Shown in pieces: positions 9,390-18,146 of a DNA stretch of 64,000 nt. Both the position numbers and the translations under genes were made by a program. The notes beneath the pieces were generated by a model, which saw only the letters and a list, made by a program, of their open reading frames with translations, was not told where the DNA came from and made no database searches. This stretch comes from Paenibacillus sp. V4I7 (GTDB lineage Bacteria; Bacillota; Bacilli; Paenibacillales; NBRC-103111), in assembly GCF_030817275.1 (NCBI RefSeq), contig NZ_JAUSZD010000002.1, positions 4,774,001 to 4,838,000 on the forward strand, given 5' to 3'. How positions within the stretch are numbered: position 1 is the stretch's first letter; every line of letters begins with the position of its first letter.

Positions 9390-11135
9390 TTACTCACCTC
9401 CTGTTGGTGGAACATCTGCCGGTATGCGGATTCGTACGCACGCGCCCTTGCCGACTTCATTATAGAAATCAATAGAAGCTTTATCGGAATACAACAAGTG
9501 TAGTCTACGCTTGACATTCCAGATCCCGATGTGCTCCCCTTCTTCACTAGTCAGATCCATATTGCTCTTCAATAATTCCAAAATAGGATCCGGAAAGCCT
9601 TCGCCTGTATCCTCAATATGAATAACCACCCATTGCTTTTCTTCGTCTTCCTCCGTATTCACCCGGATATCGATCCGAATCTGTTCATCCATATTAACAG
9701 CATGTTTAATGGCATTCTCCACCATCGTCTGAATGACAAGCGGAGGAATCTGCAGCGATAGAACAGCATCTGGCGCTTCGATCTGATACGATAAAATCCC
9801 CGGAAACCGGAGCTCTTGAATACGCAAGTAGTTCTGAGTATGAAGCAGTTCATCCTTAAGTGTTACCAAATAGGAATTACTTCGGAACATAAACCGGAAG
9901 TAAGCAACAAGACACTTGGTCATCTCCTGGATTAATTTGAAATCCTTTACCGTTGCCAAGTTGTAGACGATGTTCAGCGAATTCAAAAAGAAGTGAGGGT
10001 TGATCTGAAGCTGCAAATGCTTAAGTTCCGCATGCTGATGCATTAATTTCTCTTCATAGACGTTAATTTTCAAATGTTGAATTTCAGAGATCATTCGGTT
10101 ATAAGTTTCATTCATCATACTAAACTCAGTAGATGTCGGGTAATGCTCGATTTGCGAATTCCAACGGCCATCGCCTAATTTTCTCATCGCTAGGATGATT
10201 CGGTTGATCGGCAGCAAGAAAACTTTTCTCATGTAAAAGACAAACATCAGCAGAAATGCGATGGCTCCCATCGATATGATGGAAGAAATACGTTGAAGAT
10301 AAGGTAAATTCTCTAATGCGGTTTCCTCGGGGATTAAGGCGAATAAATAAAAGTTTCCTTTCTTTGACGGCTCCCCCATCACTAAATAATCCGCATTCGT
10401 TCCCGAGAGTGTGTATGCCTGATTGGTTAGAGCTAATTGAATGCCTTTTTGTTCAATTAATTCTCCGTGACTCATGGGTTCTAATTGATCCGAGGTTAAA
10501 AGCGCCGCACCGTTAGATCCCAGGTTAATGAGTTGAAGAGGGATCATCAGCTTCTTTGCATCTACCCATGCCCCAACATAGACATCGCCGGTTTTGATCA
10601 GATGGTATACATAATGATTTCCTTCCGATTGCCAAGTATACCATCGATAAACATTTGGAGTCACCGAGCTATCCTGCAGCATCCTTTCAATTTCTTTTGC
10701 CACCTGATTACGCTCCTCAAAGCTGCTTCCGAAACCTTGCGTCATAAGCAGATCTTTGTTTAGGCTGGAATATATAAAGAACGAATCGATTCCCTTGTAA
10801 TAGCTGATACTGTTATTGATCGTTTGAAACAGACGAAGTTTAGCTTTCATATAATTATTTTCGTTTGTAACCCTGTCCGTATCCAAATCAAGTAAATCCA
10901 AATTCGTTTGTGATAAGTTGATCAAAAAGTTGTCCACTTCTTGCAAATTGCGGTCAATCTGCCCCATGTATAAGCTCAGCATGTTTTTATTGGACTGAGC
11001 CACTTGGTTGCGAACGACTTGAGCTGAGTAATGGTTGATAACAAGCAGAACGATGATAAGTGGAACAATCGTGAATAATAATCCAGAGAAAAGCTTGAAA
11101 CGTAAGGAGTTCAGCCATAATTTCATTTTTCGCAT
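9390..11135 (-). CDS. YesM-type sensor histidine kinase
   Basis: 581 residues. One transmembrane helix near residues 12-34, a large extracytoplasmic sensor domain to about 285, a second helix, a HAMP segment, then the His_kinase domain with LQLQINPHFFLNSLNIVY near residue 375-392 and a HATPase domain with QTMVENAIKHAV and DTGEGFPD. It phosphorylates the YesN-type regulator encoded next and presumably senses a sugar, alone or through the binding protein. GAGGAG is 9 bases before ATG. Confidence 0.93.
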   Translation of the reverse strand: MRKMKLWLNSLRFKLFSGLLFTIVPLIIVLLVINHYSAQVVRNQVAQSNKNMLSLYMGQIDRNLQEVDNFLINLSQTNLDLLDLDTDRVTNENNYMKAKLRLFQTINNSISYYKGIDSFFIYSSLNKDLLMTQGFGSSFEERNQVAKEIERMLQDSSVTPNVYRWYTWQSEGNHYVYHLIKTGDVYVGAWVDAKKLMIPLQLINLGSNGAALLTSDQLEPMSHGELIEQKGIQLALTNQAYTLSGTNADYLVMGEPSKKGNFYLFALIPEETALENLPYLQRISSIISMGAIAFLLMFVFYMRKVFLLPINRIILAMRKLGDGRWNSQIEHYPTSTEFSMMNETYNRMISEIQHLKINVYEEKLMHQHAELKHLQLQINPHFFLNSLNIVYNLATVKDFKLIQEMTKCLVAYFRFMFRSNSYLVTLKDELLHTQNYLRIQELRFPGILSYQIEAPDAVLSLQIPPLVIQTMVENAIKHAVNMDEQIRIDIRVNTEEDEEKQWVVIHIEDTGEGFPDPILELLKSNMDLTSEEGEHIGIWNVKRRLHLLYSDKASIDFYNEVGKGACVRIRIPADVPPTGGE

Positions 11136-11230
11136 GAAGACGCTCTCCTCTATAGGTGTAAGGTCTCCCTATTGTACAACGAAGACAGGAACAAAATCAC
11201 CCTGCGGTGTAACCTCTTTTCATTGAGAAA

Positions 11231-11267
11231 AAAGACATGCCAAACTGTTGTCAGCTTGCATGTCTTT
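11231..11267 (-). terminator. terminator of the split-transketolase operon
   Basis: Arms AAAGACATGC (11231-11240) and GCATGTCTTT (11258-11267); the minus-strand copy runs into TTTTTTCTC. It ends the operon that starts at 17822. Confidence 0.85.
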
Positions 11268-11285
11268 ATTGTTTTCACCTAAACG

Positions 11286-13025
11286 CTATATCTTCCTAAT
11301 TCTAACAGCCATATACGGTGTCCCAGGCAGCTCGATCCGGAAGTCTCCCTCATAAGTTCCAGGCTGCTCATTGATGATCATATTCCATGTGTCGATAACA
11401 TCCACTTTGTATCGGATGCCTGGCTTCATACTGTACTTCCTGAAACTAGGCTGGTTAAAGCCATAGTAATACAAGTAATATTCATCTGGAACGCCCGCAG
11501 ACGGAGCATCCCACTCGGACTTTAGCGGATTCAGACCTTCTGTAGGTCCCTCTGCCATAATTTTGTGCAGGAAGCCGATACGTTCAGGGCTGCTTCCGTA
11601 TAGTTTCCCCCCCTTGGACCACCAAAGGATGTCCTCGTCATGCAAATAGGTTTCACCGTGACCGACATATCCGCCACGAATGGCGCCTTCCCAGAAGCGG
11701 CGTACCATTTCCTGTCCGGAAATGTTCCCCCAGCCCTGATCAATATTACCTTCATACGCGCATTCGTCAATGACAATCGGCTTCTGCCACTGCTCCCGCC
11801 AATCGTTGGTATTTTCCGCAGTCCGGTAAACATCGACCCGCTGTATGCTGCAGTGAGTGATCCAAGGTCGATGGTAATCGTAGAAACCGAAGCAGTTGTG
11901 AATGGAGATTAAATGATGATTCGGATCATTCTCCGTCACGATCTTCGCGAAGCGTTCCCAGTCATGTAGCTCCTTCTTCCACATCAAATCATACTCGTTG
12001 GCGAGCGACCACCAGACATGACGATAGGCCGATAACCGTGCTGTCAGATAACGCAGGTAGCGGTCATCTGCGGATTTGGACATTTCGGAAAAGCCCCAAC
12101 GGTCATACGCATGAAATAAAATCAGATCTGCTTCGATGCCAAGCTTCCCAAGATCAGCGATTCTATTTTCCAAGTGCTGAAAGAAGGCAGGATTGAATCG
12201 CGTATAATCCCAACCTTCCTCCATAGAACCCTCATAAGGGTAATACACCGGCTCATTCGCGTTGAACTGGTAGGATTTAGGGAAGACACACATACGCATC
12301 TTATTAAATGGGGCGGATTTAAGCGTAGCTAACGTCTCCTCCTCCAACTCATCGCCTTGATGGGTCCAGACATAGCTTGTGGTCCCGATCGGAATATAAG
12401 GAGTCCCGTCTTCGTAAGCGAAATGGAAAGTATGCTTGACCCGTACCGGTCCATGGTTCCCCTCGGCCCGGGCTATACATATAAACTGCCCGATCAGTCC
12501 ACTAAGGGAGCGCGCGTTGCTATTGGTTCTATATGTCCACGTACCTTCCATATCCGGCATAAAACGGATCCGATAAATACCTTGCCCGTCATAAAAACCT
12601 TGGGTTCGGACAACTCGGCCTTCGAAGCTGAATTCGGCCTCCAAGCTTACATCTACGAACGGATTTCCGTGTTGCGGACCTTGAAGTGTTAGCTCGTAGA
12701 CGCCCCATTTTTCAATTTGAGTGGGCGCTTTGGTTTTTGCCGACCCCAGAGCTACGGATTCGTTCTCATAATCGAGCGCTGGAAAGATCTCTTCATCCGT
12801 CTCTATTTCAACTTCAATCGTAGATAACTCCGAGAGGATTGTCTCCAGCAATTCCGGTGCTATAGACCAAGCCGGATTGAACGCATTGTACGATAGCAGC
12901 GTATTTTTCTTGATGAACGAAAGAAAAGGGGAATCCTTGAGGTGAGGTAAATATGTCAAAAGTACCGCTCGACCTGCTGGATTCTCCCAAATTTGACCTA
13001 TTTTCGAATTTTCATTTAACATCAT
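11286..13025 (-). CDS. DUF5060/DUF4038-type putative glycoside hydrolase
   Basis: 579 residues, no signal peptide. After about 100 residues of unclear origin comes a beta-sandwich resembling DUF5060 (about 110-180), a TIM-barrel resembling DUF4038, and a C-terminal beta domain like DUF5605 ending RIELPGTPYMAVRIRKI. SLANEYD near residue 342 and IVIDECAYEG near residue 418 fit the acid/base and nucleophile glutamates of clan GH-A. Some DUF4038 proteins are GH140 apiosidases; that link is only suggestive here. The gene starts 3 bases after the kinase stop, so it is translated with the sugar-catabolic genes. Confidence 0.75.
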   Translation of the reverse strand: MMLNENSKIGQIWENPAGRAVLLTYLPHLKDSPFLSFIKKNTLLSYNAFNPAWSIAPELLETILSELSTIEVEIETDEEIFPALDYENESVALGSAKTKAPTQIEKWGVYELTLQGPQHGNPFVDVSLEAEFSFEGRVVRTQGFYDGQGIYRIRFMPDMEGTWTYRTNSNARSLSGLIGQFICIARAEGNHGPVRVKHTFHFAYEDGTPYIPIGTTSYVWTHQGDELEEETLATLKSAPFNKMRMCVFPKSYQFNANEPVYYPYEGSMEEGWDYTRFNPAFFQHLENRIADLGKLGIEADLILFHAYDRWGFSEMSKSADDRYLRYLTARLSAYRHVWWSLANEYDLMWKKELHDWERFAKIVTENDPNHHLISIHNCFGFYDYHRPWITHCSIQRVDVYRTAENTNDWREQWQKPIVIDECAYEGNIDQGWGNISGQEMVRRFWEGAIRGGYVGHGETYLHDEDILWWSKGGKLYGSSPERIGFLHKIMAEGPTEGLNPLKSEWDAPSAGVPDEYYLYYYGFNQPSFRKYSMKPGIRYKVDVIDTWNMIINEQPGTYEGDFRIELPGTPYMAVRIRKI

Positions 13026-13028
13026 TTT

Positions 13029-14537
13029 CTAGGCCTCCGCCTTCTTGTTTGTGTATAGTACCGAAGTAACCGCACGATTCCATCCGGCGATATGCTGATC
13101 ACGTATGTTTTCCTGCATCTTTGATTCATAAATAGAATAAACTTGGCCTGGGTTCTTATGCTCATCAAGCGATAACCAAAACCCAACCCCTAGCCCTCCC
13201 AAATAAACAGAACCCATCGCAGAAAGCTCGGCAACCTCCGATTTAATGACCCTACGTTCCAGCACATCTGCTTGAAACTGCATAAGCGTGGTATTATCGG
13301 AAGCGCCTCCATCTGCGCGCAGTTCTTTCAACCGGATGCCGGATTCAGATTGCATCAACTTTACCGCATCATTTACTTGGTAGGCAATGCTCTCTAGCGC
13401 TGCACGAATAATGTGCGACCTTCCACTTCCACGGCTCATCCCCATAATCGCCGCCCTGGCATAGGGATCCCAGTAAGGAGCACCTAATCCAACGAAAGCC
13501 GGAACGACATATACACCTTCGTTATTCGGAGCTTGAGCAATCAATTCCTCCATCTCCTCAAAACTGCTAAAGAGACCCAATTGGTCGCGAACCCATTTGA
13601 TCGTATCGCCGGAGGTACGGATGATAGCTTCAAGTGCATAGGTGATCTTGCCGCTCATCCCCCAAGCAATTGTAGTCACCAAGCCATTTCCAAGCTGATC
13701 ATGTTTCTCGCCAATGTTCATGAGTACGGAGGTACCGGTTCCGTAAGTTGCTTTGGCCATACCGATATCAAAACATTGATTGCCAAATAATGCGGCTTGA
13801 GAGTCACCTATGATGCCAGAGATAGGAATCTTTGCTGAGAATAGCTCAGGATCCTTTGTATAGCCGAATATCTCATCTGACGATTTAACCTCCGGCAGTA
13901 TGGCCGACGGAACCTGGAACCATTCACATAATTCAACATCCCATTCCAGCGTATGAATATTGAATAATGAAGTTCGGCTAGCATTCGTAAAATCAGTGGC
14001 ATGAACACTGTCCCCTGTGAGCTTCCACAGGAGCCAGCTGTCTATAGTACCGGCAAGAAGCTTCCCTTGTTCGAGTTTCTCCCTAGCACCTTCTGCATGC
14101 TCCAATATCCATCCCCACTTGGTGGCAGAGAAGTAAGGGTCGAGGACAAGACCTGTCTTGGCTCGAACGATTTCTTCCATGTTGGCAGCCTTAAGCTCCG
14201 CACATCGATCCGCTGTCCGCTGACACTGCCAAACGATAGCGGGATAGACAGGCAAACCTGATGTTCGATCCCAAACCACGGCCGTTTCTCGCTGATTGGT
14301 GATGGTAAGACCGGCTAATTGATCGGCGTCAATACCGGCCAACTCCATGGCAAGATGAGCTGTTCTTTTCACATTGTTATAAATTTCAAGAGGGTCGTGC
14401 TCCACCCAGCCAGGTTGCGGATAACTCTGCTTATGTTCGGCCGTACTTCGAGCGATGATACTTCCGGAACGATCTACGATCAAGGCCTTTGTACCCGATG
14501 TGCTTTGGTCTATGGCTAGGATATAGGTTTCAATCAT
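13029..14537 (-). CDS. FGGY-family carbohydrate kinase, glycerol-kinase-like
   Basis: 502 residues. Two actin-like ATPase domains with ILAIDQSTSGTKALIVD at the start and GTGTSVLMNIGE in the middle. Similarity to glycerol kinase is extensive (GWVEHDP, TNQRETAVVWD, LVLDPYFSATKWGWIL, GAPYWDPYARAAI). Of the E. coli GlpK glycerol contacts, Arg83-Glu84, Tyr135 and Asp245 have equivalents, but Gln246 is replaced by Ser (IIGDSQAALFG). With an isomerase, a split transketolase and a glycosidase as operon partners, a ketose substrate is more likely than glycerol. GGAGGG precedes the ATG. Confidence 0.85.
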   Translation of the reverse strand: MIETYILAIDQSTSGTKALIVDRSGSIIARSTAEHKQSYPQPGWVEHDPLEIYNNVKRTAHLAMELAGIDADQLAGLTITNQRETAVVWDRTSGLPVYPAIVWQCQRTADRCAELKAANMEEIVRAKTGLVLDPYFSATKWGWILEHAEGAREKLEQGKLLAGTIDSWLLWKLTGDSVHATDFTNASRTSLFNIHTLEWDVELCEWFQVPSAILPEVKSSDEIFGYTKDPELFSAKIPISGIIGDSQAALFGNQCFDIGMAKATYGTGTSVLMNIGEKHDQLGNGLVTTIAWGMSGKITYALEAIIRTSGDTIKWVRDQLGLFSSFEEMEELIAQAPNNEGVYVVPAFVGLGAPYWDPYARAAIMGMSRGSGRSHIIRAALESIAYQVNDAVKLMQSESGIRLKELRADGGASDNTTLMQFQADVLERRVIKSEVAELSAMGSVYLGGLGVGFWLSLDEHKNPGQVYSIYESKMQENIRDQHIAGWNRAVTSVLYTNKKAEA

Positions 14538-14548
14538 GAGCTACCCTC

Positions 14549-15484
14549 CTACTTGCCAAGCATCTCAAGCGCTACACGCTTAAGATTATCTGTGTGGATC
14601 CCGTAATGCTTGAATACTTCCGAGCTTTTGCCCGCGATGGCCGGCTCATCCGGAATGCCGATAATACGCATCGGAACAAGTTGATGCTGGACGACTACCT
14701 CTGCGACTGCGGCGCCGAGTCCGCCGAAGATACTGTGCTCCTCAACCGTAATGATATGCCCAGTTTCCCTGGCAGCCCGAATAATTGCTTCTTCGTCTAA
14801 CGGTTTAATCGTGTGCATATTAATGACACGGCAGGATACGCCAACCTCTTGGAGAGCTTTCTGCGTATCGAGGGCTACCCGAACGGTTTCCCCAGTAGCA
14901 ATGATCGTAAGATCCGTTCCATCACGTAACGTCACCGCTTTGCCAATGATGAATTCATAGTCATCGGACTCATAGACATCCTCTACAGCGTTTCTTCCAA
15001 TACGAACGTAAACGCCGCCTTGGTGCTTAACTAAAGCTTCTGTCATTCTCTTCGTTTCATGACGATCGGCAGGCAATACGACCGCAAGTCCCGGAATTGC
15101 TCGCGCTACAGCTATATCCTGAACAGAATGGTGTGACATACCGAGGGCGCCATAGCTGACTCCTCCGCTTATGCCTACAAGCTTCACGTTGGTTCCAGAG
15201 TAGGCCACATCCACTTTGATCTGCTCAATGCTGCGCATACTAAGGAAACAAGCCGGCGAAGTGACAAAAGGCTTCTTCCCGCTATGGGCTAGACCAGCCG
15301 ATATGCCGACAATATTTTGCTCGGCAATTCCGACCTCAACGAATTGATTAGGAAACGCATTGGCGAAAGGCGCCATAGCCGCGGAACCTCGGGAATCGCT
15401 GGTGAGAACCATAATATCCGGATCGGTTTCAGCCAATTTCAATAGTGTCTCGCAAATAACCTGACGGTTAGGGATCGTATTCAT
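14549..15484 (-). CDS. transketolase, C-terminal half (Pyr and C domains)
   Basis: 311 residues covering the pyrimidine-binding and C-terminal domains. FVEVGIAEQN near residue 49 carries the glutamate that activates thiamine diphosphate. It must join the N-terminal-half product to form a working enzyme, moving a two-carbon ketol unit between sugars. The start lies 2 bases after the stop of the N-half gene, a tightly coupled pair. Split transketolases recur in specialised sugar operons, including the apulose-4-phosphate transketolase described for apiose use; the real donor here is unknown. Confidence 0.9.
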   Translation of the reverse strand: MNTIPNRQVICETLLKLAETDPDIMVLTSDSRGSAAMAPFANAFPNQFVEVGIAEQNIVGISAGLAHSGKKPFVTSPACFLSMRSIEQIKVDVAYSGTNVKLVGISGGVSYGALGMSHHSVQDIAVARAIPGLAVVLPADRHETKRMTEALVKHQGGVYVRIGRNAVEDVYESDDYEFIIGKAVTLRDGTDLTIIATGETVRVALDTQKALQEVGVSCRVINMHTIKPLDEEAIIRAARETGHIITVEEHSIFGGLGAAVAEVVVQHQLVPMRIIGIPDEPAIAGKSSEVFKHYGIHTDNLKRVALEMLGK

Positions 15485-15486
15485 GT

Positions 15487-16332
15487 TTAGCGCACCCTCC
15501 CTTCTTGTTGTAATAGCTCAAGCGCGGCAGAAAGTTCTGCCAATGCTTGCGAAAGCTGCGTATCGTTCGGCACGTGATGGTGCCATGCAGGATTATTTTC
15601 GGCAAAGGAAACGCCTTTGCCTTTCACCGTATTGGCCATGACCAAGGTAGGTTTCCCAGGTACGGTTGGTACCGCCCCAAAAGCCTCAACCAGAGATTCC
15701 ATATCGTTTCCGTCAATGGAAACAACGTTCCAACCGAATGCCGCCCATTTCTCCTCAAGAGGCTCAAGCCCCATGACTTCTTCCGTGCTGCCGCTGATTT
15801 GCAGTCGATTTCGGTCAATAATACCTACGAGATTGTCAAGTTTGAAATGAGGACCCGCCATAGCGGCTTCCCAGACAGAGCCTTCCGCCTGCTCGCCATC
15901 ACCCATGAGACAGAATACCCGATAGCTCTTACCATCTCGTTTAGCCGCAAGTGCCATTCCTACCGAAATAGCAAGCCCATGCCCAAGAGCACCCGTGTTC
16001 ATTTCAATCCCAGGCACCTTATTGTTAGGATGGCCGATTAAACGTGTACCGAACTGACTGAAGGTCTCTAATTCTTCTTTCGGGAAAAATCCTAGGTCTG
16101 CGAGGATGCACCACAGTGATTCCACAGAGTGGCCCTTGCTAGCGATGAAACGGTCCCGCTCGGCCCATTTCGAATTCTGTTGATCAATTTTCATAATTTT
16201 ATAATATAAGGCCGTCAAAATATCCGTATTGCTGAGGGAACCGCCGGTATGACCTGTCTTGGCTCCGTGTATCATCTTTAGCAGATCCATTCGGATCTGG
16301 ATGGCTTTTGCTTTCAGTTCTATATGGTTCAT
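15487..16332 (-). CDS. transketolase, N-terminal half (PP domain)
   Basis: 281 residues. It carries the thiamine-diphosphate signature GDGEQAEGSVWEA near residue 142, followed about 25 residues later by IIDRNRLQ, and the early GAKTGHTGGSLSNTDIL region. A longer reading into the upstream gene is possible, but MNHIELKAKA has AAGGAGG at ideal spacing. Partner of the next gene, together about 590 residues, somewhat shorter than an undivided transketolase. Confidence 0.92.
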   Translation of the reverse strand: MNHIELKAKAIQIRMDLLKMIHGAKTGHTGGSLSNTDILTALYYKIMKIDQQNSKWAERDRFIASKGHSVESLWCILADLGFFPKEELETFSQFGTRLIGHPNNKVPGIEMNTGALGHGLAISVGMALAAKRDGKSYRVFCLMGDGEQAEGSVWEAAMAGPHFKLDNLVGIIDRNRLQISGSTEEVMGLEPLEEKWAAFGWNVVSIDGNDMESLVEAFGAVPTVPGKPTLVMANTVKGKGVSFAENNPAWHHHVPNDTQLSQALAELSAALELLQQEGRVR

Positions 16333-16388
16333 AATATCCTCCTTAGAGTTTTCCGTAGGAAAACTAGCTTCGTAAGCATACGCTTGGT

Positions 16389-17822
16389 TTATAGATCTGA
16401 GCCGCGCAGCCACGCCTGGATTTCTTGTACAGTCGGATCAACTGGATCCGGGGAAAGACCTGGTATATATTGGCATGCTTCATATAGTGCGGGAATTACG
16501 TTAGCATGAATACCAACAGCATGATGAACGTAAGGACCTTTCACCAACTTCTCTTCCCATAACGGCCAGTCATTTACTTCCACCCAAACATAGGAACCGC
16601 GTGTATAAGGACCTTTGATACCTTTTGCGCGCCCTAAAAATAATTGATATTCCCCATGGTCGCCGTCAAAGCGGGCCAGCGTTATTCCGCCGCCTTTGAT
16701 TTCCCCTTCGTGTGTGCCTGGAGCATGATCATCGAACAAGAAGTGCTTGCGCAGTTTCGGCTTATCCTCAACCGAGAGAGAGACAGGGAAATTGCCGCAG
16801 TGAAAGAGCAGTTCTCCGTTCGGATTCTCAGGATGACGGACCGTCAAGTCGGCGAAGAACGTCGGAGCTTGATTCATCGAAGCAGCCTGCACCATGATAG
16901 AGGTAATCGCTCCGTGAATATCGGTTTCGCAGGTTACCGGAATCTGCTCATCCGTTAGAATCGCATTGGCCAAACAAGGCATGATTCCCATCGCATCTTG
17001 AAGAGAAGACCAACACTGGATGGCAATAGCTGTACTGCCGGTTTTGGTTGCGTATTGTTTCATGGCTACCTTCAGGGCTGCGATACGTTTCACGTCATCC
17101 TCGGTAACTTCGCTATAATCAAGCTTTTCTTTTATGTAGGCAATAGCTTCATTCAACTCAGCGCTGCTTCCCTTTTCAATCTGTTTCGATGTCCGCTGAA
17201 TATCGATCAGCGTAATGGGATGAATCTCGATGCCGAACCGCTCCAGCAGCTCCCCTTCGTTGCACATCATCGTTAAGAAAGAAGCCGGCCGAGGTCCAAT
17301 CTGCAAAATACGCAAATTACGCATTTGACGAACTACGTTCGCAGCGGCAATGAAATTGGTAAATCCACGTTCAAATACCGGATCATTCACCCGACTGTTA
17401 GTCACATAAGTAAAAGGCACATTAAAACGGCGCAGCACTTTACCTGTTGCGAATAGCCCACATTGGGTATCCCGCAAACGCATACCATCCTCAAGAGGTG
17501 ATTCATCACGAGGTCCCCATAATAACACGGGCTTTCCAAGCGCTTTTCCAACCCGGGCTACGGTGTCCTCGGTACCAAAGTTACAATGCGGAAAAAAGAC
17601 GGCGTCCACCTTTTCCTCTTTGAAGCGTTCAATAATAGCGTCCGCATTGATATGATCGTCATAAAGCAGCCCCTCGGAATTCAATCCCTCCAAGTCCACG
17701 ATGTCGATATCCAAACCGAAGCTCTCGATTTTCTCACGGATTTGAACCTTGTACTTGAAAGCATCTTCAGCGCTAAATACAAAACGACGGGTAGGTGCGT
17801 AACCCAGTTTAAATTTCTTCAT
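16389..17822 (-). CDS. L-fucose/L-arabinose isomerase family protein
   Basis: 477 residues from MKKFKLGYAPTRR. The fold is that of the fucose isomerase superfamily (COG2407 type): an N-terminal sugar-binding region with FFPHCNFGTEDTVARVGKALGKPVLLWGPRD and a C-terminal catalytic region with PVTCETDIHGAITS near residue 299, whose Glu and Asp fit the Mn2+ ligands. It would interconvert an aldose and a ketose. First gene of the operon, read from an AT-rich region shared with the divergent LacI gene. GAGGAG precedes the ATG. Substrate not determinable; a pentose feeding the split transketolase is likely. Confidence 0.8.
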   Translation of the reverse strand: MKKFKLGYAPTRRFVFSAEDAFKYKVQIREKIESFGLDIDIVDLEGLNSEGLLYDDHINADAIIERFKEEKVDAVFFPHCNFGTEDTVARVGKALGKPVLLWGPRDESPLEDGMRLRDTQCGLFATGKVLRRFNVPFTYVTNSRVNDPVFERGFTNFIAAANVVRQMRNLRILQIGPRPASFLTMMCNEGELLERFGIEIHPITLIDIQRTSKQIEKGSSAELNEAIAYIKEKLDYSEVTEDDVKRIAALKVAMKQYATKTGSTAIAIQCWSSLQDAMGIMPCLANAILTDEQIPVTCETDIHGAITSIMVQAASMNQAPTFFADLTVRHPENPNGELLFHCGNFPVSLSVEDKPKLRKHFLFDDHAPGTHEGEIKGGGITLARFDGDHGEYQLFLGRAKGIKGPYTRGSYVWVEVNDWPLWEEKLVKGPYVHHAVGIHANVIPALYEACQYIPGLSPDPVDPTVQEIQAWLRGSDL

Positions 17823-17867
17823 GTCAGATCTCTCCTCTAAAATCAAATGATAAATGGATAAATAAAC

Positions 17868-18104
17868 AACTAAACATAGTAAGGAAGAACTTAATAAATA
17901 AACTAAACAACAATTAAATTTTAGTATATTTCGATCTAAACTTTTTACTTAACCGTCTTTATAAAATCATCCTAACACCCTGTATTTCAGGTGTCAACGA
18001 CTTATTTTAGCTATTTTAAATAAAATTTAGTTGTAAATTAACTAAACTTAAATAAACTAATTAGATTCAACTTGTATATGTTTATCAATCGTTGTAAACT
18101 AAAC
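17868..18104. promoter_or_regulatory. divergent promoter region with repeated AACTAAAC operator-like motif
   Basis: This AT-rich 320-base gap separates the isomerase operon (minus) from the LacI gene (plus). AACTAAAC occurs at 17868-17875, 17901-17908, 18040-18047 and 18097-18104; the third copy pairs with TTTAGTT at 18026-18032 to make an inverted repeat. A minus-strand -10-like TATACT lies at 17933-17938, so the first two copies would fall in the operon's transcribed leader. The LacI protein next door is the obvious candidate binder. Confidence 0.55.
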
Positions 18105-18146
18105 TTACTTAACGAATGAGTTAACATGAAAAGAGGAATCCGATTA

